9,185 nt of DNA from Bacillota bacterium (lineage in GTDB: Bacteria > Bacillota > Sulfobacillia > Thermaerobacterales > Thermaerobacteraceae). Location of the stretch: contig QGUQ01000052.1 of the NCBI GenBank assembly GCA_003242195.1, positions 1 to 9,185 of the forward strand, given 5' to 3'. The stretch's first letter is position 1. Each line of letters begins with the position of its first letter. Below the pieces are notes generated by a model. The model did not search any database. It was given only the letters and a program-made list of their open reading frames with translations, and was not told the DNA's origin. The position numbers and the translations under genes were made by a program. This document shows positions 1-5,934 of the stretch, in pieces.

Positions 1-99
1 TGCATAGAGTTAGTGGGTATATTTTTTTTTTTTCAAAGCAGAGGGCGGATCACATATTCCAGTCGGGCTCGTGGGGTCTGGGATGGGTATAAGAGACCG
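1..99. other. Sequencing adapter contamination (Illumina P7 + index + Nextera end)
   Basis: This stretch is not genomic. After about 21 unplaceable bases there is a run of 12 T (22-33), then 34-57, which aligns to the 24-base Illumina P7 flow-cell oligo with one inserted and one deleted base and several substitutions. Next come 8 bases (58-65), exactly the size of an i7 index, and then 66-99, which matches the 34-base Nextera read-2 transposon end ungapped at 28 of 34 positions, including TATAAGAGAC. The T run fits the poly-T spacer of the grafted P7 oligo. Order and lengths (24 + 8 + 34) are those of a complete library end, so the assembler probably incorporated low-quality read-through. The AT-rich composition also contrasts with the genome. 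Any ORF or promoter called here is spurious. Confidence 0.95.
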
Positions 100-101
100 G
101 G

Positions 102-2339
102 GGAGTGCTGGCGGTGATGGCGGCGGGGAACGGCGGCCCCGGGCTGGAAACCGCGGTCCCGCTCCCGGACGATGTGGCGCTGGTGGTCGGTGCCTTCCTG
201 CCCGGCCAGACGGCGGCGCTGCTGGGCGACCCGGCGGGCGAGCGCTTGTTGCCCTACAGCGCGGCGGGGCCGGCGAAGGACGGCACGCCGGCGCCGTCCC
301 TCATCGCCCCCGGTCTTACCTACGCGCCGGTGCCTTCGTGGGAAGCGGCCGGGTGGCCGGGCGGGCTGGCGCCCGACGAAGGCACCAGCGTGGCCGTCCC
401 TTACGTGGCGGGGACCGCCGCCGTGCTCCTGGAACTGGCGCGGCGGGAAGGCGCAGGGGCGGTGCGGCCGGTGGACGTGGCGGCCATCCTGCAGCGGACC
501 GCCCGCCCTCTGGCGGGCGTGGCGGCGGTCGCCCAGGGCTATGGCGTGCCCGACGCCCAGGCCGCCTGGCGCCTCCTGGCGAGCGGTCCGGCGCCCGACC
601 CCGGGTGGCTCATCCACTGGTTCGACCGAGGTTACCCGTATCGCGGGGTGTTCCTGCGCGGGCCCGAGCCGGGCGTGCTCTCCCTCGCCGTTCACCGGCT
701 GCGGCCGGGCACGGTCCCGGGCACCTGGCGGGACGCGCCGCCGTGGGCGGAGTTCCCAGGGCCTCTACTCTACCCCGGTGGCGGGACGCTGGCCGTCCCG
801 GTCCGGTACGACCTGCCCCCTGCACCGGGGTTGTACGACGGCCTCGTCCGGCTGGCGGGGGAGGACGGCTCGGCGCGCGGCTTCTTGCAGGTGTTCGTGC
901 GCCCCCATCCCATCGGGGACGACGGGGTCGTCGAGGTGCGCCAGCGGGTGCGCCGCGGCTTCGTCCAGCGCGTGTTCGTTCAGGTGCCGCCTTACGTGAC
1001 GCACCTCAGTCTCTCGGTTTCGGTCCCGGGGGAGGCGACCGTGGCCGGCGGGGCCCTCAGCGCCTACGTGTACGCGCCGGGAGGGCGACTGGTGCGGCGC
1101 AGCGGTGACGACACGGGCCGCCTGATCGGCGAGCCGGAGGCCCCGGCGTGGACGGTGCAGGTGCCGGCTCCGGCCCCGGGCATCTGGGAGATCGACGTGT
1201 TCTTCCACCCGGCGACGGCAGCGGCCCTGGAGCGGGAGGAACTGGACTTTCAGGTCACGGCCGTCGCGCGGGGCGTCCGCTGGGAACCCGAAGAAGTGGT
1301 CCTGGACGTTCCCGGCTCCGGCGGGCGGCGCCTCTTGCAGGCGGCCACCTTGACCGCTCTGGGACGGTCGCTGGAGGGCCGGGTGGCCGGCTTCGGCTTT
1401 GTGGGGGAGGCCGCTCCCGGCGGCCCGGCGGAAGAACGGGCCCGGGTGGAGGTGTCCCCGGGCGAGCCGCAGCCCTATCGCTTCGACGTGGAGGAGGGCA
1501 CGGCGCTTCTGGAGGTAAGGGCGGGGCCGTCGCCGCGGGCGGGGCTGCGGCCCGCGCTCTACCTCTACCGCGTCGAGCAGGGGGCTGCCGTGGAGGTGGG
1601 CGAGCCCCAGGGCGAGGGTGTGGTGACGGTGGCGGCACCGGCCCCGGGCCGGTATTATGCCGTGGTGGAAGTGGAGCCGTCGGTCCCCACCGCCGGGCTG
1701 GGCAGCGGCACGGTGACGATCCCGCTGGCGGTGCGCCGCTACGCCGACCACGGCCAGGTCCGCATCCTGGCCGATCACGTGCGCCTGGCCGCCGGCCAGC
1801 GCAGCCGGATCGTGGCGACCTTGGACGTGCCGTCCGCCCCGGGGGCGCACCGCGGCTACCTGGTGGTCCTGGACGAGGAAGGCGGCGTCCTCAGCCCCTT
1901 GCCGGTGACGATCCGCCGCGGCGATCCTCCCGTGACGGTCACCGCCGTTCCCACGGCGGCGGGCCCGCTGGCCGCGGCGGGCATCACCGCCCGCGTCCGC
2001 GACGGAGCCGGGGGCGGCCCGCGGGAGGCCACACTGCTGGTCGGCGGGCGGGCGTATACCACCTTCCGCGGTGAGGTGACCCTTCCCTGGGACGGCCGCT
2101 CGGGGGAGCTGCGGGTGCGCGTCCTGACGCGCGAGGGGGAGACTGTGCATTCTTTACCCCTGCCGGGACGCGGGCCCGGTCCCGGACCGGAGACGCCGGG
2201 AGCGGGCGCAAGCGTGCCGGCGACGACAGCAGGGCCGGGTACGGGCACGGCCTCACCGGACGGGCAAACGCCGGGGGAAGCGCCACCGGCACGTGCCCTA
2301 CCGGCGAAGGTGGTGGCGGAATGGCTCCGCTGGCGATGA
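102..2339 (+). CDS. Subtilase family (S8) serine protease, 5'-truncated at contig end
   Basis: This is the C-terminal part of a large, presumably secreted, subtilisin-like protease. The visible protein is about 745 residues. Counting from the GTG at 105, an AAGNGG motif (residues 6-11) supplies the oxyanion-hole Asn9, and GTSVAVPYVAG (93-103) carries nucleophile Ser95. The Asp and His regions must lie upstream and are missing. From about residue 165 to 685 the protein is rich in beta-strand-like segments, recalling the C-terminal domains of tripeptidyl peptidase II-type or cell-envelope subtilases. Residues 686-735 form a Pro/Gly/Thr-rich linker, followed by a short tail ending in LRWR. No membrane anchor or LPXTG motif is visible. 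The reading frame stays subtilase-like right up to the adapter boundary at about base 100, and the only in-frame stop upstream (90-92) lies inside the adapter. The GTG at 105 is therefore an internal valine codon, not the start. Family assignment is solid; the substrate is unknown. Confidence 0.88.
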   Translation, partial: GVLAVMAAGNGGPGLETAVPLPDDVALVVGAFLPGQTAALLGDPAGERLLPYSAAGPAKDGTPAPSLIAPGLTYAPVPSWEAAGWPGGLAPDEGTSVAVPYVAGTAAVLLELARREGAGAVRPVDVAAILQRTARPLAGVAAVAQGYGVPDAQAAWRLLASGPAPDPGWLIHWFDRGYPYRGVFLRGPEPGVLSLAVHRLRPGTVPGTWRDAPPWAEFPGPLLYPGGGTLAVPVRYDLPPAPGLYDGLVRLAGEDGSARGFLQVFVRPHPIGDDGVVEVRQRVRRGFVQRVFVQVPPYVTHLSLSVSVPGEATVAGGALSAYVYAPGGRLVRRSGDDTGRLIGEPEAPAWTVQVPAPAPGIWEIDVFFHPATAAALEREELDFQVTAVARGVRWEPEEVVLDVPGSGGRRLLQAATLTALGRSLEGRVAGFGFVGEAAPGGPAEERARVEVSPGEPQPYRFDVEEGTALLEVRAGPSPRAGLRPALYLYRVEQGAAVEVGEPQGEGVVTVAAPAPGRYYAVVEVEPSVPTAGLGSGTVTIPLAVRRYADHGQVRILADHVRLAAGQRSRIVATLDVPSAPGAHRGYLVVLDEEGGVLSPLPVTIRRGDPPVTVTAVPTAAGPLAAAGITARVRDGAGGGPREATLLVGGRAYTTFRGEVTLPWDGRSGELRVRVLTREGETVHSLPLPGRGPGPGPETPGAGASVPATTAGPGTGTASPDGQTPGEAPPARALPAKVVAEWLRWR

Positions 2340-2387
2340 GCACCGGCCCGGCGGGGAACTGCAGTCCTGGAAAGGGAGGGTGGAACC

Positions 2388-3038
2388 ATGCGGTTGTTCC
2401 TCGATACGGCCGACGTGTCGGAGGTGCGCGAGGCGGTGGCCTGGGGCGTGGTGGACGGCGTCACCACCAATCCCACCCTCATGGCCAGGGCGGGGGGCGA
2501 TCCGGAGGCGATCCTGCGAGAACTGGCGTCGCTGGTGGCGGGTCCCATCAGCGCCGAGGTCATCGCCACCGATGCGGACGGCATGGTGGAGGAAGGGCGG
2601 CGCCTGGCCGCCATCGCGGACAACATCGTGGTCAAGGTGCCCATCACGCCGGCGGGCCTGGAGGCGACCCACCGGCTGGCCCGGGAAGGGATCAAGGTGA
2701 ACGTGACGCTGGTCTTCCAGCCGGGGCAAGCGTTGCTGGCGGCCCGGGCGGGCGCGGCCTTCGTCAGCCCCTTCGTCGGCCGGCTGGACGACATCGGCGA
2801 GGACGGGATCTCGCTGGTGGCCGATGTGGTCGAGATCTTCCGGGCTCAGGGAATCACGACCCAGGTGCTGGCGGCCAGCATCCGTCACCCGCAGCACGTC
2901 ATCGAGGCGGCGCGGGTCGGTGCCGACATCGCCACCATGCCCTTCAAGGTATTGAAGCAGTTGGTGCAGCACCCGCTAACCGATGCCGGCTTGGAGCGGT
3001 TCCTGAAGGACTGGCAGGCGGCGCGTGGCCGGGTTTGA
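2388..3038 (+). CDS. fsa: Transaldolase of the TalC/FSA (fructose-6-phosphate aldolase-like) family
   Basis: A 216-residue class I aldolase-fold enzyme of the small TalC/FSA family (usual length about 210-220). It is expected to transfer dihydroxyacetone units between sugar phosphates in the cytoplasm (pentose phosphate pathway). Family motifs are FLDTAD with Asp6, TTNPT (26-30), VVKVP with the Schiff-base Lys83, NVTLVF (105-110) and SPFVGR (127-132). Two positions separate the activities: E. coli FSA has Gln59 and Tyr131, whereas transaldolase TalB has Glu96 and Phe178. Here the equivalents are Glu57 and Phe129, so I infer transaldolase rather than free fructose-6-phosphate aldolase activity. 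The ATG has a strong GGGAGG site 8 bases upstream (2374-2379). It starts 48 bases after the protease gene with no obvious promoter in between. Its stop codon lies within the -35 element of the rho promoter. The symbol fsa follows common family naming; talC would fit the residues better. Confidence 0.95.
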   Translation: MRLFLDTADVSEVREAVAWGVVDGVTTNPTLMARAGGDPEAILRELASLVAGPISAEVIATDADGMVEEGRRLAAIADNIVVKVPITPAGLEATHRLAREGIKVNVTLVFQPGQALLAARAGAAFVSPFVGRLDDIGEDGISLVADVVEIFRAQGITTQVLAASIRHPQHVIEAARVGADIATMPFKVLKQLVQHPLTDAGLERFLKDWQAARGRV

Positions 3039-3063
3039 CCGGCGCATGGCCGCCTGCTATACT
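3035..3063 (+). promoter_or_regulatory. SigA-type promoter for rho
   Basis: A TTGACC -35 box (3035-3040) and a TATACT -10 box (3058-3063) are separated by exactly 17 bases, each box with one mismatch to consensus. A TG extended -10 dinucleotide (3055-3056) precedes the -10. The -35 overlaps the stop codon of the upstream transaldolase. Transcription should start near 3070, giving rho an untranslated leader of roughly 150 nt. Confidence 0.85.
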
Positions 3064-3083
3064 TTTCACGCACCCCCGCGAAT

Positions 3084-3108
3084 CCGTGCATCGCACGGGA
3101 CGCGTGCG
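3084..3108 (+). promoter_or_regulatory. Two mutually exclusive hairpins in the rho leader
   Basis: Hairpin A pairs CCGTGC (3084-3089) with GCACGG (3093-3098) across a 3-base loop. Hairpin B pairs CGCACG (3092-3097) with CGTGCG (3103-3108) across a 5-base loop. Both are perfect 6-bp stems and share the middle segment, so only one can form at a time. They lie just downstream of the predicted transcription start. A regulatory role is inference; GC-rich sequence produces short stems by chance. Confidence 0.4.
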
Positions 3109-3130
3109 GACGCATAGCATGCTACCGCAG

Positions 3131-3167
3131 TCGCTATCCTTATGGTTGACCTCCTCCTCCCCCAGTC
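3131..3167 (+). promoter_or_regulatory. C-rich, G-poor stretch in the rho leader (possible Rho-binding region)
   Basis: This 37-base stretch contains 16 C, 12 T, 5 G and 4 A, against a strongly G-rich background, and it ends in a run of CCT repeats and five C. C-rich, G-poor, unstructured RNA is what Rho loads on, and rho of E. coli is autoregulated in its leader. That this stretch works as such a site is inference. A 10-bp palindrome (TAGCATGCTA, 3115-3124) lies just upstream. Confidence 0.3.
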
Positions 3168-3209
3168 GGTACGCGCTGCACGCCAGTAGTTGTTCATGCC
3201 TGCCTAAGG

Positions 3210-3217
3210 GAAGGTGA
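3210..3217 (+). promoter_or_regulatory. Ribosome binding site that decides the rho start
   Basis: GAAGGTGA matches the 16S anti-Shine-Dalgarno well and is spaced correctly for the TTG at 3223. The alternative GTG at 3214 lies inside the site itself. Confidence 0.6.
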
Positions 3218-3222
3218 CCTCC

Positions 3223-4701
3223 TTGTCGGACACAACCAAATCGCGCGCCACGACGCGTACACGCTCGACGAGAACGCGGTCTAGCCGTGCGTCCGGGACG
3301 GGCAGCGCGGCGGCGCAGCCGGTGGCGGATGCTCAACCGCCAGCAAGCAACGAGGCGGCAGGGGTGACACAGGCTACCGAACCGGGTGACGGGGAGCGGA
3401 TGGAGCCGGTTGCCGAGGCGCAACGGTCGACGACCAACGCGCGCCCCGACATCCGCGAGATGGAGCAGATGACCCTCAAGGAGCTCTACGCCCTGGCGCG
3501 GGAGCTGGAGATCCCCCATTACAGCTCCATGCGCAAGCAGGAGCTGATCTTCGAGATCGCCAAGGCCCGTACCGAAAAGGACGGGCTCCTCTGGGCGGAA
3601 GGGCTCCTGGACATCATGCCCGAAGGCTTCGGGTTCCTCCGTCCCGTCAACTACCTGCCCAGCAAGGAAGATATCTACGTCTCGCCGTCGCAGATCCGCC
3701 GTTTCGACCTGCGCCCGGGCGACATGGTGTCGGGGCAGGCACGGCCTCCCAAGGAGAACGAGCGGTACTTCGCCTTACTGCGGGTCGAGGCGGTCAACGG
3801 CGTCGATGCCGAGCAGGCGCGGGAGCGGCTGCACTTCGAGGGCCTGACGCCCATCTTCCCCAATGAGCGCCTCACCCTGGAGACCCCGGGCGGCAGCATC
3901 GCCCAGCGACTGATCGATCTGGTGGCACCCATCGGCAAGGGGCAGCGCGGGCTCATCGTCGCGCCGCCCAAGGCCGGCAAGACGGTGCTGCTCAAACAGA
4001 TCGCCAACGGCATCGCCCACAATTATCCCGACGTCGTTCTCATGGTCGTCCTCATCGACGAGCGGCCGGAAGAAGTCACCGATATGGAGCGGTCGGTCCG
4101 CGGTGAGGTGCTGAGCTCCACCTTTGACCAGACCCCGGAGAATCACGTCAAGCTGGCCGACATGGTGCTCGAGCGGGCCAAGCGGCTGGTGGAGCACGGG
4201 CGGGATGTGGTCATCCTGCTGGACAGCCTCACCCGGCTGACCCGGGCCCACAACCTGGTGACCCCGCCCAGCGGGCGCACGCTCTCGGGTGGTCTCGACC
4301 CGGCTGCCTTCTACAAGCCCAAGCGGTTCTTCGGCGCGGCGCGGAACATCGAGGAGGGCGGCAGTCTCACCATCATCGCCACCGCCCTCATCGACACCGG
4401 CAGCAAGATGGATGACGTGATCTACGAGGAGTTCAAGGGCACGGGCAACATGGAGCTGCACCTGGACCGCCGCCTAGCGGAGCGCCGCATCTTCCCGGCC
4501 ATCGACATCAAGCGCTCCGGTACCCGCCGCGAGGAGCTCCTGCTCTCCAAGGACGAGTTGGAGATCATGTGGACGCTGCGCAGGTCCATGGGCGACCGCG
4601 ATCCTGCGGAGATCCTGGAGAAGTTCATCGACCGCCTGCGCAAGACCCGCTCCAACGCCGAGTTCATCGCCCAAGTCTTCCGGGAGAACCGCACCTACTG
4701 A
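3223..4701 (+). CDS. rho: Transcription termination factor Rho
   Basis: Hexameric RNA-dependent ATPase/helicase that releases transcripts from RNA polymerase. From the TTG start the protein has 492 residues, longer than E. coli (419) or B. subtilis (427) Rho. Residues 1 to about 78 are an extra low-complexity segment, Arg/Thr/Ser-rich and then Ala/Pro/Glu-rich. The Rho N-terminal helical domain (about 82-117) follows, then the cold-shock-like RNA-binding domain with GFGFLR (135-140). The ATPase has Walker A PPKAGKT (248-254), Walker B DVVILLD (328-334), the TPPSGRTLSGG loop (347-357) and a conserved C-terminus ending in RENRTY. TTG at 3223 is preferred because GAAGGTGA lies 5-8 bases ahead of it. 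An in-frame GTG at 3214 would sit almost on that site and add three residues. Its own promoter lies at 3035-3063. I see no intrinsic terminator after it, so read-through into the M23 gene is likely. Confidence 0.97.
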   Translation: MSDTTKSRATTRTRSTRTRSSRASGTGSAAAQPVADAQPPASNEAAGVTQATEPGDGERMEPVAEAQRSTTNARPDIREMEQMTLKELYALARELEIPHYSSMRKQELIFEIAKARTEKDGLLWAEGLLDIMPEGFGFLRPVNYLPSKEDIYVSPSQIRRFDLRPGDMVSGQARPPKENERYFALLRVEAVNGVDAEQARERLHFEGLTPIFPNERLTLETPGGSIAQRLIDLVAPIGKGQRGLIVAPPKAGKTVLLKQIANGIAHNYPDVVLMVVLIDERPEEVTDMERSVRGEVLSSTFDQTPENHVKLADMVLERAKRLVEHGRDVVILLDSLTRLTRAHNLVTPPSGRTLSGGLDPAAFYKPKRFFGAARNIEEGGSLTIIATALIDTGSKMDDVIYEEFKGTGNMELHLDRRLAERRIFPAIDIKRSGTRREELLLSKDELEIMWTLRRSMGDRDPAEILEKFIDRLRKTRSNAEFIAQVFRENRTY

Positions 4702-4809
4702 ACCGGCGGCGGCCGCCCGGGCGTCCGGAGCCGTCAAGGTGCCGGGGGCGGGAATAAGGCCACGGGGCGTTGCACCAGACTCCACCTCGTGCGTGCTGGC
4801 GTGCCGTGC

Positions 4810-4816
4810 GAGGTGA
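4810..4816 (+). promoter_or_regulatory. Ribosome binding site that decides the M23 gene start
   Basis: GAGGTGA is a strong anti-Shine-Dalgarno match. With its GAGG core 8 bases before TTG 4822, it favours that codon over the upstream GTG at 4789 and the overlapping ATG at 4816. Confidence 0.5.
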
Positions 4817-4821
4817 TGGTG

Positions 4822-5487
4822 TTGGAGCGAGCACCCGTCCCGTCCCGGGGTACGGTCTGGCTGTCCCGGATCAACGCCCTCCTGGCCGCCGCCTGGCTGG
4901 GCATGGTGGCCGGGCACCTCTGGCCGGCGCCGCCCGAATCGCAGGCGCACCGGAGCGAGCCGGTGACCGCACCAGCGGCCGGGCCGGCCGAGGCGCGCCC
5001 CGGGGACGGCGCCCGGGAGGCGTGGGCCTGGCCCCTGGCCGTCGGGGGGCGCGTCACGTCGCCCTTCGGACCCCGGGATGGAGGCCTCCACCACGGCGTG
5101 GACCTGGCGGCCCCCCAGGGCACGCCCGTTCGCGCCGTCCTGGAAGGCATCGTACGCCGCGCGGGACCGCGCGGCCTCTACGGCCTGGCGGTGGAGATCG
5201 AGCATCCCTCCGGCTGGAGCGTGCTGTACGCCCATCTGTCGGAGATCGGCGTGTCGGCCGGCCAGCGCGTGGACAGGGGGGCGGTGATCGGAGCCGTCGG
5301 CGCCACCGGCAATGCCACGGGTCCGCACCTGCACCTGGAGGTCCGCCGCGGGGGCCGGTGGTACGATCCCCTCCGCTACCTCGACCGCCCCGCCGCCGGC
5401 GGTGACGGACACGCCACCGCGGGCGGGAAGCAGGTACCCCAGAGGGCCGACGCCTCGCCCGGGGATGGTGGCAGGGGCGGCCCATGA
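4822..5487 (+). CDS. Membrane-anchored M23 family metallopeptidase (LytM-type)
   Basis: A zinc peptidase of the M23/LytM (peptidoglycan endopeptidase) family. From the TTG start it has 221 residues. A single hydrophobic segment at about residues 11-33 should act as a signal anchor, placing the catalytic domain outside the membrane. A Pro/Ala/Glu-rich linker runs to about residue 68, and the LytM domain covers about 70-185. All metal and catalytic residues are visible: the H-x-G-x-D motif (His90, Asp94), YAHL (His138) and HLHLEV (His169, His171). It is therefore probably an active enzyme, not a degenerate EnvC/NlpD-like activator, although its substrate is not shown. The C-terminal tail of about 30 residues is Gly/Ala-rich. 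GAGGTGA at 4810-4816 favours TTG 4822; GTG 4819, ATG 4816 and GTG 4789 are in-frame alternatives. It lies 120 bases after rho without a recognisable promoter or terminator between, which suggests co-transcription. Confidence 0.9.
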   Translation: MERAPVPSRGTVWLSRINALLAAAWLGMVAGHLWPAPPESQAHRSEPVTAPAAGPAEARPGDGAREAWAWPLAVGGRVTSPFGPRDGGLHHGVDLAAPQGTPVRAVLEGIVRRAGPRGLYGLAVEIEHPSGWSVLYAHLSEIGVSAGQRVDRGAVIGAVGATGNATGPHLHLEVRRGGRWYDPLRYLDRPAAGGDGHATAGGKQVPQRADASPGDGGRGGP

Positions 5488-5490
5488 CGG

Positions 5491-5525
5491 TGCCGCGGCG
5501 CGGTCCGTGCGGTCCCGCCGCGGCA
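5491..5525. repeat. 10-bp perfect inverted repeat just upstream of the rpmE promoter
   Basis: TGCCGCGGCG (5491-5500) and CGCCGCGGCA (5516-5525) are exact reverse complements separated by 15 bases. The spacer region contains CGGTCC twice as a direct repeat (5501-5506 and 5510-5515). It starts 3 bases after the M23 stop codon and ends 3 bases before the -10 box, covering the region where a -35 box would be. It could be an operator or an RNA hairpin at the end of the rho-M23 transcript. No T tract follows, so it is not a canonical intrinsic terminator. Confidence 0.45.
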
Positions 5526-5534
5526 TGCTATAAT
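5526..5534 (+). promoter_or_regulatory. Extended -10 promoter for rpmE
   Basis: TGCTATAAT is a perfect consensus -10 (5529-5534) with the TG extension at 5526-5527. No acceptable -35 box is seen 16-18 bases upstream, where the inverted repeat lies instead. Transcription would start near 5541 and give a leader of about 62 nt. The element closely resembles the rho -10 region (TGCTATACT). Confidence 0.75.
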
Positions 5535-5588
5535 GAGATGGTGTGCAAGCACGAACGGGTAGGACATCCCGGGAGCGGACGGCACAAG

Positions 5589-5595
5589 CGAGGTG
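5589..5595 (+). promoter_or_regulatory. Ribosome binding site of rpmE
   Basis: CGAGGTG lies 7 bases before the TTG at 5603 and supports that codon over in-frame starts further upstream, such as the one at 5543. Confidence 0.65.
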
Positions 5596-5602
5596 CTCAC
5601 CA

Positions 5603-5848
5603 TTGAAGCCGGGCATTCATCCCGAGTACAAGCGCACGACGATTACCTGTGCCTGCGGCGCGGTGTATGAGGTGGGGTCCACGCGCGAGAACCTGCGGGT
5701 GGACGTGTGTGCCCAATGCCATCCCTTCTTCACGGGCACGCAGCGCATCGTCGACACCGGCGGGCGTGTGGACAGGTTCCGCCAGAAGTACGAGCGCTAC
5801 TACAAGGACCGCCAGCAGGAGAAGGCCGGTGCCGCAGCCGACTCCTGA
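5603..5848 (+). CDS. rpmE: 50S ribosomal protein L31 (zinc-binding type)
   Basis: Ribosomal protein L31, a small protein of the large subunit that bridges towards the 30S head. The protein has 81 residues, a little over the usual 66-75. The start must be TTG 5603: the translation then begins MKPGIHPEY, the family's typical N-terminus, whereas upstream in-frame codons add unrelated residues. Cys16, Cys18, Cys36 and Cys39 form the CxC...CxxC zinc site, making this the zinc-containing (C+) paralogue rather than the zinc-free form made under zinc limitation. CHPFFTGTQ (39-47) and the following GGRVDRFRQKY segment are family signatures. The C-terminal 15 or so residues are charged and then Ala-rich. 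It has its own extended -10 promoter and is followed by an intrinsic terminator, so it looks like a largely independent transcription unit within the cluster. Confidence 0.97.
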   Translation: MKPGIHPEYKRTTITCACGAVYEVGSTRENLRVDVCAQCHPFFTGTQRIVDTGGRVDRFRQKYERYYKDRQQEKAGAAADS

Positions 5849-5899
5849 CGACCGCGGCGGTAGCGCTGGCGGCCGCCGGGCCGGCAGGGGTGGTAGGAT

Positions 5900-5934
5900 G
5901 AGAGCAGGGCGCTGGCTCTGCTCTCCTTGTATTT
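5900..5934 (+). terminator. Intrinsic terminator downstream of rpmE
   Basis: GAGAGCAG (5900-5907) pairs perfectly with CTGCTCTC (5918-5925), an 8-bp stem with a 10-base loop. It is followed after one base by the T-rich tract TTGTATTT (5927-5934). An alternative fold with a GGCG tetraloop uses most of the same bases. It lies about 50 bases after the rpmE stop and would separate rpmE from the DUF1385-prfA-prmC block. Confidence 0.7.

Noticed and set aside
88..92. TATAA-like box upstream of the protease
   Set aside because: It is part of the Nextera transposon end, not a promoter.
71..1108. Open frame with an ATG near the contig start
   Set aside because: Its start lies in adapter sequence and its translation is a Gly/Arg/Ala-rich shadow of the protease frame.
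765..2150. Long antisense open frames across the protease gene, and similar ones across rho, DUF1385 and prmC
   Set aside because: They arise from the high GC and biased third positions of the real genes, show no recognisable motifs, and have no supporting start signals.
3146..3175. Second possible rho promoter (TTGACC at 3146-3151)
   Set aside because: The only -10 candidate, TACGCT 18 bases downstream, is poor and much weaker than the 3035-3063 promoter.
4703..4727. GC-rich palindrome (GGCGGCCGCC at 4708-4717) after rho as a terminator
   Set aside because: The stem is a short self-complementary GC run with no T tract after it.
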